The notes under the pieces were generated by a model. The model made no database searches and was not told where the DNA came from. It saw only the letters and a list, made by a program, of their open reading frames with translations. Made by a program: the position numbers and the translations under genes. A DNA stretch of 64,000 nucleotides from an uncultured Peptostreptococcaceae bacterium. GTDB lineage: Bacteria > Bacillota > Clostridia > Peptostreptococcales > Anaerovoracaceae. The stretch covers positions 1 to 64,000 of the forward strand of contig CATJIF010000077.1 of NCBI GenBank assembly GCA_949740445.1. Reading direction: 5' to 3'. Below, one piece after another: positions 16,726 through 25,533 of this stretch; position 1 is the first letter of the stretch, and each line of letters opens with the position of its first letter.

Positions 16726-16869
16726 AAAGATCTGTTCTCCCTTCATCTGTCATACGTTCTTCTTTGCGCTCCCTGTAAAACTCTCGGCAAAAACCGCCGA
16801 AAGACATGCGTTTTTATTCAATGTTGCTCTATTCTTTAGTGTATCACAAAATATCCGTTCTGAGAATAG

Positions 16870-16907
16870 AAAAGACTGGGTTTTTCTTTGGTAAAACCCA
16901 GTCTTGC
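16870..16907 (-). terminator. Terminator of spoIIR
   Basis: A perfect 13-bp stem, AAGACTGGGTTTT (16872-16884) with AAAACCCAGTCTT (16893-16905), is followed on the minus strand by TTCTATTCTC. It lies about 20 nt after the spoIIR stop. Confidence 0.85.
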
Positions 16908-16924
16908 TTGTGTTGAATGCTCTA

Positions 16925-17629
16925 TTATTGCTGTGACAGCTGCTTCATATACTCCAGCGATTTGAATTTCAGCTGCAGCTCTACCGGCTGCCCTGCCTGA
17001 CCCGCCTGTGCTGCCTGAAGCAACTGGTCGTAGCGGGGATCCCACAACGCTTGCTGGTACAGGCCCAAAACCTGCGCATCCATCTCCTCCGGGGCCTCCG
17101 CACCGATCATGCACAGCGGTGGAAACAATACACACCACCAGTTTTCTCCTTTGCCGCTGCCGATGACTACATTGAGCGCCTCGTACTCGCCCGCAGGAAA
17201 GGTAACGTTGCCATAGGTCTTTTCTGGTACATATCTGGCGCCGATATCCGCTGTTACTGTGTAGTTGTAGCCGTTATTCCGCACGATCTGCCGCCCTACC
17301 TCTGCAAATTCCTGCAAATGCTCCTGTACATACTGCCGCGATTCTTCTATCGTCAGCTCGATTCTTCCGCTCTGCGTTCCGGCCTGCTGTATGGCGTACA
17401 TTGTCAGCTCGCGGTTAATCCGCTCCAAAAGCCCATCCCGCACGGTCTGCTTTAGCGCCTGATCCTCCGGAAGATTGCTGTTGGCGATTACGTGAAACCG
17501 GATAAAATCCTCGTTGGTCAACATGGGCTCTGGCTGCGGCTCTGCCCTGCGCATCTGCTGTCCTGTATAAAAACTGACTGCAAACAGCAGCAATGCCGCC
17601 ATCGCGATCTGTCCTCTTTTGAATTTCAT
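16925..17629 (-). CDS. spoIIR: Stage II sporulation protein R
   Basis: A 234-residue secreted signal protein of the forespore that triggers SpoIIGA to process pro-sigma-E in the mother cell. An N-terminal membrane segment (about 9-24) is followed by the family motif FIRFHVIANSNLPEDQALK and, later, the conserved WWCVLFPPLC. The start at 17629 (MKFKRGQ) is preceded by AGAGGAAA; a 24-residue extension to 17701 lacks similarity. The C-terminus is unusually long and Gln/Ala-rich. It is direct evidence of endospore formation. Confidence 0.93.
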   Translation of the reverse strand: MKFKRGQIAMAALLLFAVSFYTGQQMRRAEPQPEPMLTNEDFIRFHVIANSNLPEDQALKQTVRDGLLERINRELTMYAIQQAGTQSGRIELTIEESRQYVQEHLQEFAEVGRQIVRNNGYNYTVTADIGARYVPEKTYGNVTFPAGEYEALNVVIGSGKGENWWCVLFPPLCMIGAEAPEEMDAQVLGLYQQALWDPRYDQLLQAAQAGQAGQPVELQLKFKSLEYMKQLSQQ

Positions 17630-17765
17630 ACAAATTTCCTCTCTTTTCCTTTGTGCTTGTGGCCTCTTTCTTTCATTTTGTCCTTCTGCACCGCATTTCA
17701 TACACCTGCGCCGTACTTTTATATATGCACACCGTACTTTAACACCGCATGTTGCCGCGCTGCTG

Positions 17766-20054
17766 CTATTTTACAACCAGCAGCTTCATGCCCGGCTGCA
17801 ATGCGCCGTTGCTATCAATGCTGTTGATCTTAGCGATGCTGTCTATCGTCGTGCGGTACTTTCTTGCGATTTTCCACAGCGTATCGCCTTCGCGGATGGT
17901 GTAGAGCACAAAGCCCGGCATTTCTTTTTCCGGTCCGCTGCTTTCCAGAAAACCGACATTCCGGATGAGAGGGCACTTCTTGCGCCGGATGACAGCCCCA
18001 TTTACCATGACGGAAGCATTCAGTTCGATCTGCCGGTTGTTCAGACGGTCGAAGCGGATTTCCTTTAAAAGCACCTCGTTATCCGTTACCGCCTCCTCCA
18101 TGCCGCCGGGAAGCTCCATCGTTACCCGGAAGGGAATTTCGCGCCGGATGCTGAAGGGCGTCTTGGCAGCATCGTCGGCAAGGCAGACGATTTTTACTAC
18201 CGCAGAGCCCTCGGCCACGTTTTTCCCACCCTCGATGTGCGAACGCACGCCGCTGAGGTTTCCCGATACAAAGGCTACTCGCTCCACGCCCTCGTGAGGA
18301 TCTGGCACATTGACGACCTCGCGCACCGTCGTCTCTGCCACGCCGCCGGGACACAGCTGCATCAGGCTGATTTCTTCCGTATCAAAGACCATTTCCTTCT
18401 GATGATGATAGGCGTCGGTAACGATTTCGCGCTCGATATCGCGATAAAGCTCTACAAAGGTGTCTGCCTCTACTTTCAAGCGGCACACGTTTTTCTGGCC
18501 CGATTCGCTTTCTCTGGGCTCTACCGAAGCGCTGTTGAGCTGGAAGAATACCCTTCCTCCGCTGGGATGCTCCGTTTGCCCCGGACCGGCCAGCGGTATG
18601 AATTGCGTAAATTCGCTCTTTCCCTGAAACAGCACCGGCTCGTTATCAAAGGCAATGGCCGGCGTGCCGCTCTCTGCACCGGGCATCGTCCCCCTGGCCC
18701 CTGCCGCACCGCCTGCGGTTTCGCCGCTGTCCATCCGGACGGTGTTTTCCGCCGGAAGGTACATCAGATTGCAGTACGCCGTACCGCTGATGACAGCCTT
18801 TTCGCGGCTGACCTGCTTGTGATTCTCTACGAGGTTGACATCGCAGCGCAGTACCTTGCCGATGTCTGGCAGCGTCTCCGGCAATGTCATATCTTCTTCC
18901 AGCTCCAGGTGCTCGGTCTTGCGCAGGATTACATCTGTAACCACAAGCTTTTCCTGAAGCATCTGCACTTCGTCGTCCTTCAGTCCTTCGAACAAATGCA
19001 GCTTCCGGTTGCGGTATTCTCTGCCCTCTACGGCAATCACCGCCTTTATCCGGAATTTTCTTTCATTGATTACGCTGTAATCCAGCGATTCTATCACAGC
19101 CGATGCTTTGACATCTTCTGCGTTGGCCGCGCTTTCCCCCTCCTGCCGGAACGGCAGCCTCGATTCGATGGAGACGATAGATCGGTCCGCTCCTTTGCCT
19201 TCGGGAATGTAAAGGGTCTGCAGCAGCAATTCGCCATTGACGCGCTTTCCCTTCTCCGAAAAGCGCAAGGTTGCATCCATGGACAGCACCGAGGATAAAT
19301 CCGGCTTAACATCCGGAACGAGGATGTCTTCTTCTACAAAGATGCGCACCGGTTCGCCGGGAATCATATCTACAAGGCGCAGGCTGTCGGTCATTACATC
19401 GTCGCCTGCAGCGATGACGCTGCGCTCTCCCGGCTCCTCCGTTTTTTCTTCATCGCCCAGCTGTGTCTGCACTTGCGGTTCTGGCATCGCGTTTTGCGGC
19501 TCTAAAACTTCTGCCTGCGCTTCCGGAGTGGCCATTGGCGCCTTTGGTTTGACCTCCGGCGCTTCCAATATGGCTGTCGCTTCACCGCTCTCTTCTGGCA
19601 GTGCCGGCAATGCTGGTGCAGAAGGTTCTGGCGCCTCCTGCTCTGCCAGACCTATCGGTTTTTCCGCAGCTCCCTCTTCCTCTACTTCGGATGCTTCGCT
19701 TTCTGATTTCTGCTCTTTTGCAGACGCCCTCTCTTTTAATTCCAGCGGCTCGGCTTCTTCCTGCTCCGGTATAGACGCTGCCGTATCTTCTGTTTTCGGC
19801 GCAGGCACAGCAATCACCTCAGATACGGTTGGTTCCAACGATTCTGTTTCCGCAGATACCGCAGGAGATGCCGGCGCAGATACGCTGATTGCAGCCTCCG
19901 GCTTTTCTTCTTGTTCTTTTCCGGACTCTGCCGGTGTAAGCCCTGCCAGCAGCTTTTCATACACCGACGGGTCAAAGTCATCTATGTCGTCCCGGGCCGG
20001 CTGCATAGCAAAATCCGGAATTTTATCAAATCTGTACGGGTCGCGTTCGTTCAT
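17766..20054 (-). CDS. sipL: SipL-like spore coat morphogenetic protein (DUF3794 + LysM)
   Basis: A 762-residue protein. Residues about 210-700 contain repeated SPOCS/DUF3794 units, each with an acidic LP..LPD-type turn (EDILVPDVKPDLSSVL; EDMTLPETLPDIGKVL). The last ~45 residues are a LysM domain (YTIREGDTLWKIARKYRTT). This order matches SipL of Clostridioides difficile, which joins SpoIVA through LysM to build the spore coat. Unlike SipL (about 540 residues), this protein has a ~210-residue N-terminal insert very rich in Glu, Ala, Pro and Ser with no predicted fold. It lies 136 nt upstream of spoIIR on the same strand, giving a sporulation pair. Confidence 0.85.
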   Translation of the reverse strand: MNERDPYRFDKIPDFAMQPARDDIDDFDPSVYEKLLAGLTPAESGKEQEEKPEAAISVSAPASPAVSAETESLEPTVSEVIAVPAPKTEDTAASIPEQEEAEPLELKERASAKEQKSESEASEVEEEGAAEKPIGLAEQEAPEPSAPALPALPEESGEATAILEAPEVKPKAPMATPEAQAEVLEPQNAMPEPQVQTQLGDEEKTEEPGERSVIAAGDDVMTDSLRLVDMIPGEPVRIFVEEDILVPDVKPDLSSVLSMDATLRFSEKGKRVNGELLLQTLYIPEGKGADRSIVSIESRLPFRQEGESAANAEDVKASAVIESLDYSVINERKFRIKAVIAVEGREYRNRKLHLFEGLKDDEVQMLQEKLVVTDVILRKTEHLELEEDMTLPETLPDIGKVLRCDVNLVENHKQVSREKAVISGTAYCNLMYLPAENTVRMDSGETAGGAAGARGTMPGAESGTPAIAFDNEPVLFQGKSEFTQFIPLAGPGQTEHPSGGRVFFQLNSASVEPRESESGQKNVCRLKVEADTFVELYRDIEREIVTDAYHHQKEMVFDTEEISLMQLCPGGVAETTVREVVNVPDPHEGVERVAFVSGNLSGVRSHIEGGKNVAEGSAVVKIVCLADDAAKTPFSIRREIPFRVTMELPGGMEEAVTDNEVLLKEIRFDRLNNRQIELNASVMVNGAVIRRKKCPLIRNVGFLESSGPEKEMPGFVLYTIREGDTLWKIARKYRTTIDSIAKINSIDSNGALQPGMKLLVVK

Positions 20055-20176
20055 TTCCTATCCCCCATTTCTACATTCTTCCGAGGCCTTTCCTCTTTTC
20101 CCATTCTATTCATCAGGCGGACGGGTTATGTCTGCGAAATACAGAACTCTGTTGCATCGCGCGTTTTCAAAAATAA

Positions 20177-20213
20177 AAAATACAGGGAGTGTCGCTGCAC
20201 GCCTGTATTTTTA
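20177..20213. terminator. Short hairpin with flanking A and T runs
   Basis: AAAATACAG (20177-20185) pairs with CTGTATTTT (20203-20211), and a T-run follows on the plus strand. It lies between sipL and the small membrane protein gene and could work in either direction. Confidence 0.45.
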
Positions 20214-20224
20214 TTGTGTATCAG

Positions 20225-20260
20225 AAAACCACGCGTTGGACGCGTGGCTGGTTTTTTGTA
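20225..20260. terminator. Terminator downstream of the small membrane protein gene
   Basis: CCACGCG (20229-20235) pairs with CGCGTGG (20241-20247) around a 5-nt loop. AAAACC precedes and CTGGTTTTTT follows, so it has T-runs on both strands. It most likely ends the leftward gene that stops at 20316. Confidence 0.7.
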
Positions 20261-20315
20261 TGGATATTCTATTTTATTAAAATTTATAAAAATAAATACG
20301 ATTTACAAGCAGATA

Positions 20316-20573
20316 TCAATCTCCCGGAAGCAAATGCTTTTCCGCCAATCGCAGGCCCAGCCGGGCGAGCCCTCCACACACAGCGATTGCAAACCCGTTT
20401 CTCAGCAGCAATTCGCCGGTCCCCTTATAGATAGCATATTGTATCTGCAGCTCCAACGGTGGGTCCTGATAGGGGATTCCCGCCTTTATCATCCAATAAT
20501 ACAGCCCTATAAAAAATATAACCAATCCGGCTGCTATAGCGGAGTCGATAATTCTGCGGAGATGTTGCTTCAT
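20316..20573 (-). CDS. Small hypothetical membrane protein
   Basis: An 85-residue protein with a hydrophobic segment at about 12-30 (SAIAAGLVIFFIGLYYW) and a weaker one at about 60-73. AAAGGG lies 6 nt before the ATG, and a terminator follows. I do not recognise a family. It is placed between sipL and the Rpn gene on the same strand. Confidence 0.5.
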   Translation of the reverse strand: MKQHLRRIIDSAIAAGLVIFFIGLYYWMIKAGIPYQDPPLELQIQYAIYKGTGELLLRNGFAIAVCGGLARLGLRLAEKHLLPGD

Positions 20574-20672
20574 TTTAACCCTTTCTTTCAGCCTTTACCC
20601 AATCGTATATGGAAAATTTTACAACAAAGGCCTCCGCCTCTGTGCTAATTGGCACGTATACACACAATTTTG

Positions 20673-21839
20673 TCAACCGAGGGTTACCATTATATAGTAT
20701 TGGTTCGCCTGTTCTTCTGTCAGAGCAAACCGCCTCTGCAACTTCAAAAGGATCTTCTCTTTTGAAAAATTTTCTTCGATGCCATCTAAAATCATGGCCT
20801 CGATGCCTCTTTGTTCGTTTCGCTGCGCTTCGAGCTTCAGCTGATCGGATTGTTGCTGCATCTCAATTTTCAGCTGGCCGATTTGTTCCTGAATCTCGAG
20901 CATCATCTGTTCGTAATCGCTGATCGCTTTGTCCTTAGCAAGCACCGTCTGTTCATAATCGCTAATCGCTTTGTCTTTAGCGAGCATCGTCTGTTCATAA
21001 TCACTGATCGCCTTGTCTTTTGCAAGCATCGTCTGTTCGTAATCGCTGATCGCCTTGTCTTTGGCAAGCACAATCTGCTCGTAATTGCCAATGGTCTTGT
21101 CCCTGGCAAGCAGTATCTGTTCGTAATCGCGAAGCGCACTCTGCCTGGCCTCCAGCATCAGCTGGTTGTGGTCGCGAATGGCTTTTTCTCTCGCCAGGTA
21201 TTCCATCTGCTTTTGTTCATCCTGGCTGATTACCCGCAGCGTCTCGCATGCCGCTTCGATATACGGGCTTTTCTTGGATAGCATATCAATTTCCTCCTTC
21301 TCCTCAGCGTTGAGAAACTTCGCCCATAGCAGTATGCTGCTCTCCTCCTGGCATTCCTCCGGCAGCTTCGGAAGCTCGATTACGTGAAGTTCCAGCTGGT
21401 CGGTGTACAGAAACTGCCGCCTGTCCTCCCACAAGTGAAAGCAGGAATAAAATTCTTTCTCCTCCGGAAACAATTCGAAGTCCAGTACGCTGATGCTGAT
21501 GCACTTTTTGAGTCGTTCGTAAGGCTCCCCTTCTTTCAGCTGCTGTCCATACAGCTTTGCCAGGTAAAACAGCACGCGCTTTGTCCAGGCGGAAAAGGGC
21601 GCCAGCTGGATTTCGATGTCGATTTCCGTGTCGTCGTTTAAGCAGACACGCACATCTAAAATGCCCAGCTTATCGCCTCTGTGCAGCTTGTTGAGATGGG
21701 GATCTACTATCTGCGTTTCGCGGATGTCCTCCGGCGGCAGCTTAAGCACTGCCGACAGGAAGCCGACGCGGGCCCGCTGGTTCTGCATAATCTGCTTGAA
21801 GGCGAAATCCACCTTGGGCTGCATTAAAAATTCACTCAT
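20673..21839 (-). CDS. Rpn-family nuclease / PD-(D/E)XK transposase-like protein with tandem repeat
   Basis: A 388-residue protein. The N-terminal ~140 residues match the Rpn family of recombination-promoting nucleases: DFAFKQIM, LGILDVRVCLND, then EIDIEIQL with the D...ExE catalytic pattern. A middle helical region includes WEDRRQFLYTDQLELHVIEL. From residue 215 to 312 there are seven 14-residue units, four nearly identical (LAKDKAISDYEQT), probably a long helix or coiled coil. The C-terminus is the family tail GIEENFSKEKILLKLQRRF. Rpn proteins are mobile-element-like nucleases that promote recA-independent DNA exchange. A shortened paralogue is at 45833-46282. Confidence 0.85.
   Translation of the reverse strand: MSEFLMQPKVDFAFKQIMQNQRARVGFLSAVLKLPPEDIRETQIVDPHLNKLHRGDKLGILDVRVCLNDDTEIDIEIQLAPFSAWTKRVLFYLAKLYGQQLKEGEPYERLKKCISISVLDFELFPEEKEFYSCFHLWEDRRQFLYTDQLELHVIELPKLPEECQEESSILLWAKFLNAEEKEEIDMLSKKSPYIEAACETLRVISQDEQKQMEYLAREKAIRDHNQLMLEARQSALRDYEQILLARDKTIGNYEQIVLAKDKAISDYEQTMLAKDKAISDYEQTMLAKDKAISDYEQTVLAKDKAISDYEQMMLEIQEQIGQLKIEMQQQSDQLKLEAQRNEQRGIEAMILDGIEENFSKEKILLKLQRRFALTEEQANQYYIMVTLG
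20904..21155 (-). repeat. 42-bp coding tandem repeat, six copies
   Basis: Six consecutive 42-bp units encode residues 229-312 of the Rpn protein. The four at the C-terminal end differ by only a few bases, for example in the codons at the unit boundary, while the first two are more diverged. A seventh degenerate unit precedes them (residues 215-228). Copy number is likely to vary between strains by slippage or recombination, always in frame. Confidence 0.85.
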
Positions 21840-22154
21840 ACTCTCTGTTTCCCTTTCAGTATATCATATATGTCTGCCATTGTCACCGCCTGCATCCGGC
21901 TTTTTGGCGGGGTTACTTTGCACTGCCTCTCTGGCGCAGCGGCAATACAGGAGGGCACTGTTATACTACCACAATTTTCCAACACAAACAAGATAATTTT
22001 TCTTTAATTTACATAAATTTGTAATTCAAAACTATCTGTTAAGCCTCATAAATATACAAATGGCCTTTCCCTACGCTGGGCCAATGAGTAAAACCGCATG
22101 TACCCCTGTTGAGATATTTTTTATATACAGCCTGCAACAGGCTTAAGCTTTCTC
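21840..22154. other. Divergent intergenic region, no gene seen
   Basis: This lies between the leftward Rpn gene and the rightward dehydrogenase operon. The left part (about 21860-22010) is similar to the sequence upstream of the second Rpn copy (about 46310-46450), including a shared TCTGCCATTGTCAC stretch and an AAGATAA-TTTTCTT stretch, so it probably belongs to the Rpn element. I see no coding frame with a ribosome site. Confidence 0.5.
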
Positions 22155-22184
22155 TTGACCTGTCTATTTTTTAGAGAATATAAT
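22155..22184 (+). promoter_or_regulatory. Sigma-A promoter of the dehydrogenase-kinase-nitrilase operon
   Basis: TTGACC (22155-22160) and a perfect TATAAT (22179-22184) are 18 bp apart. The start codon of the first gene is 28 nt downstream of the -10 box, giving a short leader. Confidence 0.8.
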
Positions 22185-22211
22185 AGAAAAAAACAAATTG
22201 TGAGGTACGAT

Positions 22212-23174
22212 ATGAAACACATTGGTTTTATTGGTCTGGGCATTATGGGAAAGCCCATGGCTGCAAATCTTCTTTCGGCAGGCGTCAGCCTGTTTGTTTA
22301 CGATGTAAATCCACAAACCGTGCAGACTCTCGTCTGCGGCGGTGCCAAACCCGCCTCTCCTCAGGAGATGGGAAGTCTCTGCGACATCGTTTTCCTGTCG
22401 CTTCCCAACGGTGCGATTTCCCAGCAGGTATTGTTTCAGGAGGATGGACTGGCCTCCTCAGCAAAGCCTGGCTGCTTGATTATCGACACCAGCAGCGTTA
22501 CGCCGGTGCAGTCGCAGGAATGCGCCCAACGCCTGAAAGAAAAGCAACTCCGCTTTATGGACTGTCCTGTCAGCGGCGGCGAACCCGGCGCAAAGGCAGG
22601 TACGCTGGCCTTTATGGCTGGTGGCTGCGAGGAGGATTTCCAGGAAGTCATGCCCTATTTCGACATTATGGGTTCGTCGGCAATTCTGGTAGGCGATACA
22701 GGCAGCGGTTCTGTTACAAAGCTGGCAAACCAGATTATCGTCAATACGACCATCGCCGCTGTATCGGAAGCCCTCGTCCTTGCCACCAAAGCCGGTGCTG
22801 ATCCGGAAAAGGTCTATCAGGCCATCCGCTCCGGCCTTGCGGGCAGCGCCGTTTTGGATGCCAAAGCGCCTATGATGTACAACCGCAATTTCCAGCCCGG
22901 CGGAAAGATTTCCATCAATCGCAAGGATATCCGGAATGTCATCGACACCGCCCACGAGCTGAATGTGCCCGTTCCTCTCAGCAGCCAGCTGTTTGAAATC
23001 TTCCAGGTCCTGAACGTCGCCGGCCACATGGACGATGACCACAGCGGCATCGTTCAATATTTCGAACAGCTTGCCAAAGTTACGGTAAGGGCTCGCAGCC
23101 TGTCCGAAAGCGACACAGCGCAGAAAACAGCCGAATCCGCAACCGCCAAAGCCGGTGGAAAGGAGGCCCTGTAA
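22212..23174 (+). CDS. NAD(P)-dependent beta-hydroxyacid dehydrogenase (GarR/LtnD type)
   Basis: A 320-residue member of the 3-hydroxyisobutyrate dehydrogenase family. The N-terminal Rossmann motif is GFIGLGIMGKPMA. The substrate loop reads FMDCPVSGGEPGAKAGTL, and the catalytic lysine lies in TKLANQIIVN. Family members act on tartronate semialdehyde, L-threonate or similar acids. Because the next gene is a DUF1537 sugar-acid kinase, a threonate- or erythronate-type four-carbon acid is the likely substrate. The start at 22212 follows GTGAGG; a longer frame from 22155 would begin in the promoter. A 3' tail of about 25 residues is Ala/Ser-rich. Its stop overlaps the next ATG by one base. Confidence 0.85.
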   Translation: MKHIGFIGLGIMGKPMAANLLSAGVSLFVYDVNPQTVQTLVCGGAKPASPQEMGSLCDIVFLSLPNGAISQQVLFQEDGLASSAKPGCLIIDTSSVTPVQSQECAQRLKEKQLRFMDCPVSGGEPGAKAGTLAFMAGGCEEDFQEVMPYFDIMGSSAILVGDTGSGSVTKLANQIIVNTTIAAVSEALVLATKAGADPEKVYQAIRSGLAGSAVLDAKAPMMYNRNFQPGGKISINRKDIRNVIDTAHELNVPVPLSSQLFEIFQVLNVAGHMDDDHSGIVQYFEQLAKVTVRARSLSESDTAQKTAESATAKAGGKEAL

Positions 23175-24646
23175 TGCAAGAACTCACTCCAAAACAACCC
23201 GCAGCACTGCCCCTTTCCGTCCTCGAAACATACCCCGCACCGGACGAAGCTGCTATCAACGCACAGCTTGCGCAAGCGCTAAATTCGCTCAATAAAAAAA
23301 TCGTCGTCCTGGACGACGATCCCACCGGCGTGCAAACCGTACACAATATTTCCGTCTATACCGACTGGTCGGAAGAAACCTTCCGCGCTAGCTTTGCGGA
23401 AGAGAGCCCCATGTTCTTTATTCTGACCAACTCGCGGAGCATGACGGCCGACGAAACCCGGCGAGAGCACCAGCAGATGGCCCGGCGGCTGACCGCTGCC
23501 TCCGAAGCAAGCGGAAAGGATTTTATCCTCATCAGCCGCAGCGACTCCACGCTGCGCGGCCACTATCCGCTGGAAACCGAAACCCTGCGCTGCACGCTCG
23601 AGCAGTGTAGTGCGGAGACGGGCGCGCTGGTTCACTTCGACGGTGAAATCATCTATCCATTCTTTTTAGAGGGCGGCCGCTATACTATCGACGGTGTTCA
23701 CTACGTAAAAGAGGGCGAACAGCTGACTCCGGCGGGGCAGACGGAATTTGCCCAAGATAAAACCTTCGGCTACCGCGCTTCGTATTTGCCCGACTGGTGC
23801 GAGGAAAAATCGGTGGGAACCGTCTCTGCGGCCTCTGTCATCCACATTTCGCTGTCTGAGCTGCGAGCGGGCAGCATCGACACAATCGCTGAAAAGCTGT
23901 GCAGTGCTCGGGGCTTTCAGAAAATTGTAGTGGACAGCATTGATTACATTGATGTTAAGGTGTTCGCTGTTGCCTTTTGCAAAGCAGTAGCTGCCGGCAA
24001 ACGCTTTCTGTTCCGCAGCGCTGCCGCCATTACCAAAGTTCTGGGCGGCGTCAGCGACCAGCCTCTGCTGACAAGAGACGATCTCCTGCCGCAGGTTCCT
24101 GCACAGCAGGGGCGCGGCCTTATCATCGTCGGCTCGCACGTCAATAAAACCACGCGCCAGCTGGAAGCGCTGAAGCACAGCCGCTTTCCTATCGCCTTTC
24201 TGGAATTCAACCAGCACCTGGTGCTGCAGGAGGGCGGCCTGAAGGGAGAGGTTGCCCGCGTTACGGCGCTGGCAGAAGAACAGCTGCGGGCCGGTTATAC
24301 TTGTGCCGTCTACACCCGGCGCGACCGGTTTGATCTGGATACCGACGACAAAGAAGCCCAGCTGCGGATCGCTACGGAAATTTCCGCCGCCTTAGTTGAT
24401 ATTGTCGCAGGGCTTGCCGTGCGCCCTGATTTTGTCATTTCCAAAGGAGGTATCACCTCCAGCGATATCGGGACCAAGGCTCTGCGGGTTCGCAGGGCTA
24501 CCGTCTGGGGGCAGATTCGCAAGAGTGTTCCCGTGTGGCAGCTGGGAGAAGAAAGCAAATTCCCCGGAATGCCCTACATTATTTTCCCTGGCAATACCGG
24601 TACAGAAGATGACCTGCGCATCGCTATAGAGACGCTGATGGGGTAA
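23174..24646 (+). CDS. Four-carbon acid sugar kinase (DUF1537, OtnK/DtnK-like)
   Basis: A 490-residue cytosolic kinase. Both DUF1537 domains are seen: N-terminal IVVLDDDPTGVQTVHN and RSDSTLRGHYPLE, C-terminal RPDFVISKGGITSSDIG and FPGNTGTEDDL. Characterised relatives phosphorylate 3-oxotetronate or D-threonate at O4. OtnK and DtnK normally act with an aldolase-like OtnC or a PdxA2 dehydrogenase, neither of which is beside it here. The overlap of its start with the dehydrogenase stop supports a shared pathway. Confidence 0.85.
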   Translation: MQELTPKQPAALPLSVLETYPAPDEAAINAQLAQALNSLNKKIVVLDDDPTGVQTVHNISVYTDWSEETFRASFAEESPMFFILTNSRSMTADETRREHQQMARRLTAASEASGKDFILISRSDSTLRGHYPLETETLRCTLEQCSAETGALVHFDGEIIYPFFLEGGRYTIDGVHYVKEGEQLTPAGQTEFAQDKTFGYRASYLPDWCEEKSVGTVSAASVIHISLSELRAGSIDTIAEKLCSARGFQKIVVDSIDYIDVKVFAVAFCKAVAAGKRFLFRSAAAITKVLGGVSDQPLLTRDDLLPQVPAQQGRGLIIVGSHVNKTTRQLEALKHSRFPIAFLEFNQHLVLQEGGLKGEVARVTALAEEQLRAGYTCAVYTRRDRFDLDTDDKEAQLRIATEISAALVDIVAGLAVRPDFVISKGGITSSDIGTKALRVRRATVWGQIRKSVPVWQLGEESKFPGMPYIIFPGNTGTEDDLRIAIETLMG

Positions 24647-24668
24647 AAACGCAAGCAAGGAGATTGTT

Positions 24669-25457
24669 ATGAAATTTGGTGCATATCAGTTTTGCGGCAG
24701 TGACAGCATCGCGCAGAATTTTAAACATATCTGTCGGGGCATCCATCAGGCGGCACAGCGGCAGGTTCGTTTTCTCGTATTTCACGAATGTGCTCTGACC
24801 GGCTATCCCCCGCTGCATACGGCGCTATCCGGCATCGACTTTGCTTATGCGGAACACTGTCTGCAACAGATTGCTGCCCTGGCAAAGGAAAACGCCATGT
24901 ATCTTGCCGTGGGCAGCGTTACGCGGCACCCCTCTGGGCCCTGCGGAAATTTTGCCTGTCATAACAGCATCCTTGTCTTTTCTCCGCAGGGCACTGCACT
25001 CACACCTTATCACAAACGGGCCCTTTGGGGTTGGGATCGCGAGCATTTTATAGAAGGTGAGAATGACGGGATATACCAAATCGACCATCTTCGCGTTGGC
25101 ATCCGCATCTGTTTTGAGGTGCGGTTTCCGGAATTTTTCCGTGAATTGTACAAAGCGAATGCCGATCTCTGCGTCATTAGCTTCTGCGACATCAGAAAGC
25201 AGGAAAACAGCTGGCGCTATCAGTTGATTACAGGCCATTTACAGACCCGCGCAGTAGAAAATGTAATGCCAGTTCTTTCTGTCAACGACTCCGCTTTCTT
25301 TCAGACAGCTCCTACTGCTGCTATCGACATACACGGCGAAGTCGAGCAATGCCTTTCTCCTACAGAGGAAGGTTTGTTGCTTTATGAATACGAACCACAG
25401 GAAGCACAATTTGGCGAACTCGGCCGCAGGTTTATCAATGACAGGCTTGTCAAATAG
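24669..25457 (+). CDS. Carbon-nitrogen hydrolase (nitrilase superfamily)
   Basis: A 262-residue hydrolase with the Glu-Lys-Cys triad in place: Glu in FHECALTGYPP, Lys in PYHKRALWGWDRE, Cys in GIRICFEVRFPE. Relatives hydrolyse amides or N-carbamoyl compounds. The exact substrate cannot be read from the sequence. It follows the kinase by 22 nt with AAGGAG in front and is probably the last gene of that operon, which suggests that an amide of the sugar acid or ammonia release is part of the pathway. Confidence 0.82.
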   Translation: MKFGAYQFCGSDSIAQNFKHICRGIHQAAQRQVRFLVFHECALTGYPPLHTALSGIDFAYAEHCLQQIAALAKENAMYLAVGSVTRHPSGPCGNFACHNSILVFSPQGTALTPYHKRALWGWDREHFIEGENDGIYQIDHLRVGIRICFEVRFPEFFRELYKANADLCVISFCDIRKQENSWRYQLITGHLQTRAVENVMPVLSVNDSAFFQTAPTAAIDIHGEVEQCLSPTEEGLLLYEYEPQEAQFGELGRRFINDRLVK

Positions 25458-25469
25458 CAAATAGCAATA

Positions 25470-25520
25470 TAAAAAAACAGCCGTGCAAGTATCGGTTAAC
25501 GATGCTCGTACGGCTGTTGA
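25470..25520 (-). terminator. Terminator of the AlbA-type gene
   Basis: AACAGCCGT (25476-25484) pairs with ACGGCTGTT (25510-25518), with further partial pairing inward. On the minus strand a run of seven T follows, so it ends the leftward gene whose stop is at 25534. It may also help stop the rightward nitrilase operon. Confidence 0.8.
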
Positions 25521-25533
25521 CATTATACACTAT

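Noticed and set aside
18237..20280. Two long plus-strand frames (353 and 347 codons) opposite the SipL-like gene
   Set aside because: They are antisense to a well-supported gene, have no ribosome sites, and their Ser/Ala-rich text follows from the Glu/Ala/Pro-rich coding strand.
20904..21155. CRISPR-like periodic repeats
   Set aside because: The units are contiguous, coding, and have no spacers between them; they are a protein tandem repeat.
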